The position numbers and the translations under genes were made by a program. From an uncultured Clostridia bacterium (lineage in GTDB: Bacteria > Bacillota > Clostridia > Acetivibrionales > CALMWN01): a stretch of DNA of 11,323 nucleotides. This document shows, in pieces, positions 6,738-11,323 of the stretch. Position 1 is the first letter of the stretch; the number at the start of each line of letters is the position of its first letter. The notes under the pieces are model-generated. The model was not told where the DNA came from. It ran no database searches and saw only the letters and a program-made list of their open reading frames with translations. The DNA lies in the NCBI GenBank assembly GCA_937873555.1, contig CALMWN010000283.1, forward strand, positions 1 to 11,323, written 5' to 3'.

Positions 6738-6766
6738 TGGACATCCGGGGGTTGTTGTGCTATACT
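6738..6766 (+). promoter_or_regulatory. Sigma-A-type promoter of the surface-glycan operon
   Basis: TGGACA (6738-6743, five of six to TTGACA) and TATACT (6761-6766, five of six to TATAAT) are separated by exactly 17 bp. This is the best-spaced promoter in the window. Transcription would begin near 6773 and leave about 170 nt of leader before the GT-C gene. It implies the glycan genes are transcribed independently of pyk. Confidence 0.6.
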
Positions 6767-6785
6767 TCATAAAAGTGAGCCTTAA

Positions 6786-6882
6786 TACTGCTCTGCTGCT
6801 TTGGGAATATTATTGAAGAAAGAAGCCTGAAGGAATCATTCTTTCTTTTGTTCAATAATAATTCCAAAGTAACAAAGTAGTA
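6786..6882 (+). other. 97-nt imperfect hairpin in the operon leader
   Basis: The left arm (6786-6824) pairs with the right arm (6839-6882) through about 39 positions. There are 33 Watson-Crick pairs, three G-U pairs (6790/6878, 6798/6870, 6805/6863) and three mismatches, plus a 5-nt bulge at 6846-6850. The 14-nt terminal loop contains CCTGAAGG. It starts about 13 nt after the predicted transcription start, so it would form near the 5' end of the mRNA. It could be a stabilising or regulatory RNA structure, or a small MITE-like inverted-repeat insertion. No family was recognised and no ORF lies within it. Confidence 0.6.
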
Positions 6883-6946
6883 CTAATATGAAATCAATAA
6901 AACTGGAAATGGAAATTGTTGCTTCATTACGAAGGGGTAATCAGAA

Positions 6947-8167
6947 GTGGAAATACTGCAAAAGCTAAAAAAGAATGATTTTGCATATATGCTTTTTTTA
7001 TCAGTGATTGCATTGTATCCCAGGTTAAGATACTTTTTTTCGCAATATTATTCTCCGGCAGGCCTACCAAGAGCCAATGATACTGCTTGGTATATAGAAC
7101 ATGCAAATACTCTCCTGCACAGTTTTAAAATAGACATTCATTATAACGGAATATTCTACCTCGGATATTACGGATTGCTTGCATTGATGCTGTTTGTTTT
7201 CAAAACCGAAGCGCTAGTGATATTCGTCCAGGTATTAGTCAATGCATTTAGTGTATCACTTGTATACAAAATAGCTTCCATTGTATTCAACAGGAGAGCC
7301 GGCATATTTGCAGGATTGTTGTACGCTTTTACCTGGTCGGTGATCAGCTGGTCCATGTTCATATTGTCCGATAGTTTTTTTATATCACTTTTACTGCTTA
7401 ATGTGTATTTTCTGCTTTGTTATTACAAATTTTCCAACAGGAAATATTTATACTGTTTTTTAATCAGTTCATTTTATATGGTTTTCTTCAGGCCTACAGG
7501 GATAATCACATTGACTTTTATTTTGCTCTATATTATGATTAACTTGAATTTAAAAAGTGCAAAGGCATTTTTGGCCAGGCGGACGGCAGTTTTGGTGTCA
7601 TGTTTTGTAATACTGGGCGGCATAACGGTATACGTCCTGACAAGCGGTGTACTGAATTCACTTTTCACCTCCTTTAAATGGAGTATAATGTGGATACTTT
7701 ACACGGTTTATTCCAACGGTCAGATTTTTGATGTGCCTACCAGATTCGACTATAAATTTGACGCTATCAAGACTGTGAACTACTTTGACAATTTTTTTAT
7801 AAGCTATTTTATAAACAACTGGTATCACATTATTGTTTTATATTGCAGGAAAGCGGTATTCTTTTGGGCGTTTTCACTTAAGGATTTTTTACAACACATA
7901 AAATATCAATCCTATTTCATTGTTGCGTACTTTTTTTCATTTATCGGCCTGTTAAGTATTTTTAAGCAGAAACTCCTGAAAAGAGCTTCCGTATTGATGC
8001 TCGTCATACTGTCCATTCAGATTTTCTGTATAGTCTTTTTTATGGATTCTTCATTCAGATACAGGGATCCTGCTCTCGTGTTTTTAAACATGATAGCAGG
8101 CTTTGGGATTGACAGGATGATTAGCTTTGGACAAGCCGGACTAAAACAAATAACAGGAAAGGTGTAA
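6947..8167 (+). CDS. GT-C fold membrane glycosyltransferase (ArnT/PMT-like)
   Basis: A 406-residue polytopic protein, about 9-11 hydrophobic helices, resembling the GT-C superfamily (GT39/PMT_2, ArnT-like). These enzymes take a sugar from a polyprenyl-phosphate donor and attach it to an acceptor outside the membrane. The key sign is the first extracytoplasmic loop just after helix 1, with PRANDTAWYIEHA (41-53); an acidic residue here (Asp45) is the usual catalytic or metal-binding position. A second supporting motif is YMVFFRPTGI in the middle helices, where GT-C enzymes often carry an Arg-Pro. Translation starts at GTG 6947, with GAAGGGG (6931-6937) 9 nt upstream. It is the first gene of the operon and is 2 nt from the GT2 gene, which could make its donor. 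Family assignment rests on topology and the loop motif, so donor and acceptor are unknown. Confidence 0.78.
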   Translation: MEILQKLKKNDFAYMLFLSVIALYPRLRYFFSQYYSPAGLPRANDTAWYIEHANTLLHSFKIDIHYNGIFYLGYYGLLALMLFVFKTEALVIFVQVLVNAFSVSLVYKIASIVFNRRAGIFAGLLYAFTWSVISWSMFILSDSFFISLLLLNVYFLLCYYKFSNRKYLYCFLISSFYMVFFRPTGIITLTFILLYIMINLNLKSAKAFLARRTAVLVSCFVILGGITVYVLTSGVLNSLFTSFKWSIMWILYTVYSNGQIFDVPTRFDYKFDAIKTVNYFDNFFISYFINNWYHIIVLYCRKAVFFWAFSLKDFLQHIKYQSYFIVAYFFSFIGLLSIFKQKLLKRASVLMLVILSIQIFCIVFFMDSSFRYRDPALVFLNMIAGFGIDRMISFGQAGLKQITGKV

Positions 8168-8169
8168 AC

Positions 8170-8874
8170 GTGCAGACAAAAATCTTGATTGTTATTCCTG
8201 CCTTTAATGAGGAAAAAAACATTTCAATAGTGATTGAAGATTTAAAAACCAATGTGCCGGGGTGTGACATATTGGTTGTCAATGACTGCTCTCTTGACAA
8301 TACCTCGAATGTAGCAAAAACAAAAGCCGGAGTAAGAGTAGTCGACCTTCCCTGCAATCTGGGGATAGGAGGGGCGGTCCAGACCGGTTTCAAGTATGCA
8401 CAAAGAAATGACTATGATTATGTAGTACAGGTAGACGGTGATGGGCAGCATTTAGCAGAAGAAGTGCCGAAGCTCATTACCGAGATGCAAAAATATAATT
8501 GTGATATGGTCATAGGCTCACGCTTTTTGGATATCGAATCTTTTAAGACAACAAATATAAGGCGTATGGGCATAAAAATGTTTTATCTGATCTACAGGCT
8601 CCTGATAAAGATCAAAGTCACTGACGGAACTTCAGGATTCAGAGGATATAACAAAAGGAGCATAGCATTTCTGGCAAACAATTATCCGGATGATTACCCG
8701 GAACCTGAAGCGGTAATACTTCTGAATGTCAACGGACTCATTATACGTGAGGTCGGAGTGAGGATGAGGGAAAGAATACATGGCAGGTCCTCCATTACTC
8801 CGATAAAGAGCTTGTATTATATGACCAAGGTGGTCATGTCGATATTTTTTTCGTATTTACGTACCAGGTGGTGA
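8170..8874 (+). CDS. Family 2 glycosyltransferase, polyprenyl-phosphate sugar synthase-like
   Basis: A 234-residue GT-A fold enzyme of GT2, closest in appearance to Dpm1/ArnC/GtrB-type synthases that transfer a hexose from a nucleotide sugar to a polyprenyl phosphate on the inner membrane face. Visible motifs are IPAFNEEKNI (9-18), the nucleotide-binding VNDCSLDNT (37-45), NLGIGGAVQTG (63-73), the metal-binding DxD in VQVDGDGQH (86-94), GSRFL (116-120), TDGTSGFRGYN (151-161) and RERIHGRSSI (200-209). There are no strong C-terminal membrane helices, unlike GtrB, so it is the short Dpm1-like form. The start is GTG 8170; its AAAGGTG site (8158-8164) lies inside the end of the GT-C gene, indicating coupled translation. 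The DUF2304 gene follows after 6 nt, a pairing common in bacterial glycan loci. Confidence 0.93.
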   Translation: MQTKILIVIPAFNEEKNISIVIEDLKTNVPGCDILVVNDCSLDNTSNVAKTKAGVRVVDLPCNLGIGGAVQTGFKYAQRNDYDYVVQVDGDGQHLAEEVPKLITEMQKYNCDMVIGSRFLDIESFKTTNIRRMGIKMFYLIYRLLIKIKVTDGTSGFRGYNKRSIAFLANNYPDDYPEPEAVILLNVNGLIIREVGVRMRERIHGRSSITPIKSLYYMTKVVMSIFFSYLRTRW

Positions 8875-8880
8875 GTGTAT

Positions 8881-9276
8881 ATGCCGGATCAAAGCCATTT
8901 TTTAAGTGTTCAGATATTAGGTATAGTTTTCAGCGTTTTTTTGTCAAGCACGGTTTTTTTTCTTGTAAAGAACAAACGCATACAGGAGAAATATTCCATA
9001 TTGTGGTTTTTAATTTCGGGGTTTGTACTGATAATCTCAGTATTCAGAGACTTTATGGAATGGTTTTCCAACTTTATTGGCATCTATTATGCACCGTCAG
9101 CACTGTTTGCCATACTCATTTCATGCGCATACATGCTGCTTTTGAATACAAGCATAAGCATTTCAACTTTGAAAAAGCAAAATAAGAACCTTATACAGGA
9201 AATGGGACTTCTTAAGCTTAAGGTAGAGGAGCTTGAGAAAAAACTCAGGGAGAGTGAGGAAAAATTAAGTATATAA
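8881..9276 (+). CDS. DUF2304 membrane protein with C-terminal coiled coil
   Basis: A 131-residue protein matching the DUF2304 pattern: helix 1 (about 10-29), a short basic turn followed by EKYSILWFLISGFVLIISVF (36-55) as helix 2, an amphipathic DFMEWFSNFIGI stretch, then helix 3 (about 71-90). Residues 95-129 form a charged heptad-like coiled coil (KKQNKNLIQEMGLLKLKVEE). The family has no established biochemical role but is regularly encoded next to GT2 enzymes, so a scaffold or membrane-anchor role for the preceding GT2 enzyme, which lacks its own membrane helices, is a reasonable inference. The ATG at 8881 is preferred to the in-frame GTG at 8875 because AGGTGG (8866-8871) is 9 nt from the ATG but only 3 nt from the GTG. 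Its end overlaps the next gene by 13 nt. Confidence 0.85.
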   Translation: MPDQSHFLSVQILGIVFSVFLSSTVFFLVKNKRIQEKYSILWFLISGFVLIISVFRDFMEWFSNFIGIYYAPSALFAILISCAYMLLLNTSISISTLKKQNKNLIQEMGLLKLKVEELEKKLRESEEKLSI

Positions 9277-9617
9277 TTTTAATTGGAAGCATTTTCTTGT
9301 CAGTATGCGCTCAAACCCTGCTTAAGTTCGGAAGCAGCTCTATAGCAGAGCAAAAGGGCGGACTGGTAAACCTTGTTTTGTCCTGCATAAAATCACCAAT
9401 GCTGATATTCGGCTTTGGTATTTATGCGGTAGCAGCATTTTTGTGGGCCTACTCATTATCCAGATTTGATTTGAGCTACGTGAATTTTGTAGGAAGCCTG
9501 TCATATATATTTGTGATTCTGGTTTCAATCTTTATACTCAATGAGACAATCAGCCCAATCAGGTGGATTGGATGCGGGTTTATCATGATAGGTGTAATTT
9601 TTGTTCTGAGGAGCTAA
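9264..9617 (+). CDS. Small EamA/SMR-type transporter, probable lipid-sugar flippase, non-canonical start
   Basis: A four-helix protein of about 117 residues with one EamA-like repeat. Helix 1 carries a Gln-Leu-Leu-Lys pattern (SVCAQTLLKFG), and the end shows YVNFVGSLSYIFVILVSIF, LNETIS and a glycine-rich last helix. This layout recalls the ArnE/ArnF subunits that flip undecaprenyl-phosphate-aminoarabinose, which fits its place behind a GT2 and a GT-C gene. The start is unusual. The first ATG/GTG/TTG in frame is TTG at 9297, but this cuts helix 1 in half and has no ribosome binding site. In-frame codons from 9264 read (ATT)KYIILIGSIFLSVCAQ, a complete helix 1. GAGG at 9256-9259 lies 4 nt upstream of the ATT. 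So ATT initiation is proposed; a -1 frameshift on the A5 run (9260-9264) is the alternative. Confidence 0.75.
   Translation: MKYIILIGSIFLSVCAQTLLKFGSSSIAEQKGGLVNLVLSCIKSPMLIFGFGIYAVAAFLWAYSLSRFDLSYVNFVGSLSYIFVILVSIFILNETISPIRWIGCGFIMIGVIFVLRS
9608..9613 (+). promoter_or_regulatory. Ribosome binding site fixing the GTG start of the FemAB gene
   Basis: GAGGAG lies inside the last codons of the small EamA gene, 8 nt upstream of GTG 9622. It supports the GTG start and points to coupled translation of the two genes. Confidence 0.6.
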
Positions 9618-9621
9618 TAAA

Positions 9622-10662
9622 GTGTTTAAACTTTTAGAGTATAATGATAAATACAGGTCGAGCTGGAATGACTTTGCAAGGGAGAAGGGCACCATATTCC
9701 ACACTATCGAGTGGAAGGAAGTCCTGGAAGAAACCTTCGGGTACAAAAGCATTTACATGATGGTTGTAGGTGAAGATTGTGATGTAGTCGGACTGATTCC
9801 TGTGCTGACCGGAAGAAACATTCTCATGAGGAAGATAGGGGTATCTCTTCCATTTGTAAATCATGCAGATATTTGCTGCAAGGACCCGGAAGCGTTCCGT
9901 TATATTATTGATAAACTGAGTGATCTGAGTAATGAAAGCAGGCTGCATTATCTGGAGATGCGGTTTAAGGAGCAGACGCTGGAAGAAAACATAACTGTGG
10001 ACAAGCACAATTATACCTTCATACTGCCGCTTGATGGAGGGGAAGACGGCGTACTGTCACTTTCTACAGGCGATAACAGGAATCACGTAAGGAAAGTGTG
10101 CAAAAACGGGCAGTTTGAGGTTTCATTTGATTACAACCGGCTTGAGGAATTCTACAAGGTGTGGAGAAAAAGACAGAAACAGCTTGGTACTCCTGATCAC
10201 GGCATCAAACTGTTTATGAAAATCAAGGAAAAGTTTCCCGATAATGCGTTTTTGCTGTCAGTCCTCGAAAAAGGACAGGATAAGGTGTTGGGCGGAATGT
10301 TCCTTATCACATGGAAGGACACGGTTTATTATCCATGGGGGGGAGCAATGACAGAATACAATAAGAAGCACATTAATGAATTCATGTACTGGGAAGCAGT
10401 TAAGTTCGGAATTCACAACGGTTTCAAATACCTTGACCTTGGCAGGTCGCCGTATAATCCCGATTCAGGTACGTATAGAGCAAAAAAGAAGTGGGGAGCG
10501 GAACCTGTCCAGCTGAAATACTACAAACTGGGACAGATGCCGGGAGGGGAGCACGTACTTAGCCAGGATAAACTGGGAATAATGGTGTCCGCCTGGAAGG
10601 TGTTGCCGGAGTTCATAACCAATGCTTTGGGAAGATATCTGATAAAATATGTAATGCCTTGA
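9622..10662 (+). CDS. FemAB-like GNAT-fold acyl/aminoacyltransferase
   Basis: A 346-residue cytoplasmic protein resembling the FemAB/FemX family with two GNAT-like halves (PF13480-like second half). Such proteins add amino acids from aminoacyl-tRNA to peptidoglycan precursors, and relatives in exopolysaccharide loci are thought to modify glycans with acyl or aminoacyl groups. Family signs include FHTIEWKEVLEETFGY near 26-41, GDNRNHVRKV around 150, the GNAT-like stretch KVLGGMFLITW and YYPWGGAMTEYNKKH, then YLDLGRSPYNPDSGTYRAKK (270-289) followed by KWGAEPV, which is the most diagnostic block. Length is normal for the family. Its GTG start is 4 nt after the EamA stop. The neighbours suggest surface-polysaccharide modification rather than classic interpeptide bridge synthesis; donor and acceptor are unknown. 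Confidence 0.82.
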   Translation: MFKLLEYNDKYRSSWNDFAREKGTIFHTIEWKEVLEETFGYKSIYMMVVGEDCDVVGLIPVLTGRNILMRKIGVSLPFVNHADICCKDPEAFRYIIDKLSDLSNESRLHYLEMRFKEQTLEENITVDKHNYTFILPLDGGEDGVLSLSTGDNRNHVRKVCKNGQFEVSFDYNRLEEFYKVWRKRQKQLGTPDHGIKLFMKIKEKFPDNAFLLSVLEKGQDKVLGGMFLITWKDTVYYPWGGAMTEYNKKHINEFMYWEAVKFGIHNGFKYLDLGRSPYNPDSGTYRAKKKWGAEPVQLKYYKLGQMPGGEHVLSQDKLGIMVSAWKVLPEFITNALGRYLIKYVMP

Positions 10663-10715
10663 ATATAGCTTGGTTTATCGCATGTATATTGATTATAAAT
10701 AAAGGGGAGTTTTGA

Positions 10716-11323
10716 ATGAGCGAGATAAATTGGAAACAATATTTCAACAAAAAGGCGGATGCCTTTGGTGCCTCGGTGATGACTTCGGACTACTTTAATG
10801 AGAAGAGCTTTTACATACAAAGAGAAAACACATTAAGATGGCTTGGAGAGTTAAAGGGTAAGGTAATACTTGATGCAGGGTGCGGGGTTGGTGCCTTTAG
10901 TGAAACACTGGTCAAAGATAACACGGTTCATGGGGTTGATTTCTCTGACAAAAGCCTTGAATTTGCAAAAGAACGCGGGTTGAATACATACTGTGGGGAC
11001 CTTGCCGCGCTTCCTTATGAAGACGGTAAATTTGACTTGATCTTGTGTATCGGTGTAATACAGCTTATAGAGGATTATGAAAAGGTATTAAAGGAATTTG
11101 TGAGAGTTCTGAAACCTGGAGGGACCCTTTTAATTGAGACTTTGAATAAAAATTCCATACAGAGGAAGGCATATTCTCTGATCAACAAAACCAAGAAATT
11201 CGACAAAATGTATGATACCGAAGAAATTAAAGCGGATTTTGAAAGGCTTGGACTTGTGAACATGGAATTCATGAGTATTTACCACCCGTTAAGTCTTGTT
11301 ACCTACCACAAGGGGAGTACCGG
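10716..11323 (+). CDS. Class I SAM-dependent methyltransferase, 3' end outside the window
   Basis: An open frame with no stop runs from ATG 10716 to the window end (202 codons visible). A strong AAGGGGAG site (10702-10709) lies 6 nt upstream. It is a Rossmann-fold methyltransferase of the UbiE/Methyltransf_11 kind: motif I VILDAGCGVGAF (50-61) binds SAM, the acidic end of strand 2 is HGVDFS (Asp75), then GDLAALPYEDGKFDLILC (94-111) and VLKPGGTLLIET (131-142). The acceptor-binding C-terminal part is mostly seen but the last residues are missing. It lies 53 nt after the FemAB gene on the same strand, so it probably belongs to the glycan operon and may methylate a sugar, lipid carrier or acceptor. 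The substrate cannot be told from this family. Confidence 0.92.
   Translation, partial: MSEINWKQYFNKKADAFGASVMTSDYFNEKSFYIQRENTLRWLGELKGKVILDAGCGVGAFSETLVKDNTVHGVDFSDKSLEFAKERGLNTYCGDLAALPYEDGKFDLILCIGVIQLIEDYEKVLKEFVRVLKPGGTLLIETLNKNSIQRKAYSLINKTKKFDKMYDTEEIKADFERLGLVNMEFMSIYHPLSLVTYHKGST

Noticed and set aside
6888..6968. Possible 26-codon leader peptide overlapping the GT-C start
   Set aside because: No Shine-Dalgarno sequence precedes its ATG, and its composition shows no run of a regulatory amino acid.
8868..9185. Overlapping plus-strand 105-codon frame in the DUF2304 region
   Set aside because: It is out of frame with a protein that clearly matches DUF2304, and it has no recognisable domain.
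1..11323. CRISPR array, prophage, insertion sequence or toxin-antitoxin pair
   Set aside because: No regularly spaced repeats, transposase, integrase, phage structural protein or TA-like gene pair was found.

Overview
The window looks like chromosome of a low-to-moderate GC Gram-positive bacterium, most likely a member of the Clostridia. The signs are AGGAGG-type ribosome binding sites, frequent GTG starts, a pyruvate kinase with the extra C-terminal PEP-utilising domain common in Firmicutes, and a clostridial-type VanW protein with a G5-like tail. The genus cannot be fixed from sequence alone.

Left part (1-4700), apparently single transcription units. A TSUP-family anion permease (+) converges on a small four-helix EamA/DMT transporter (-), with a 16-bp hairpin between them. 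A divergent spacer of about 295 bp, holding an operator-like inverted repeat, leads into a secreted VanW-domain protein. A perfect 34-bp GC-rich palindrome begins one base after its stop. An MFS exporter and a VOC/glyoxalase-fold protein follow; the latter has its own extended -10 promoter.

Centre (4700-6676). A hairpin with a short T tract lies just before the ribosome binding site of pyk, a 583-residue pyruvate kinase standing alone rather than behind pfkA.

Right part (6677 to the end), a tight operon for cell-surface glycan work. A good sigma-A-type promoter (6738-6766) is followed by an imperfect 97-nt hairpin in the 5' leader. Then come a GT-C membrane glycosyltransferase, a GT2 polyprenyl-phosphate-sugar synthase-like enzyme, a DUF2304 membrane/coiled-coil protein, a small EamA/SMR-type transporter, a FemAB-like GNAT acyltransferase and a class I SAM methyltransferase cut off by the window end. 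The first five are spaced by -13 to +6 nt. The gene set resembles the logic of the Arn and Gtr systems: GT2 charges a lipid carrier with a sugar, the small transporter flips it, and the GT-C enzyme transfers the sugar outside. FemAB and the methyltransferase would add further decoration. This pathway is inferred, not shown.

The most notable local oddity is the small EamA gene. Its first transmembrane helix is encoded upstream of every ATG, GTG or TTG in frame, which points to an AUU start or a -1 frameshift from the DUF2304 gene. No rRNA, tRNA, CRISPR array, transposase gene or phage gene was recognised.
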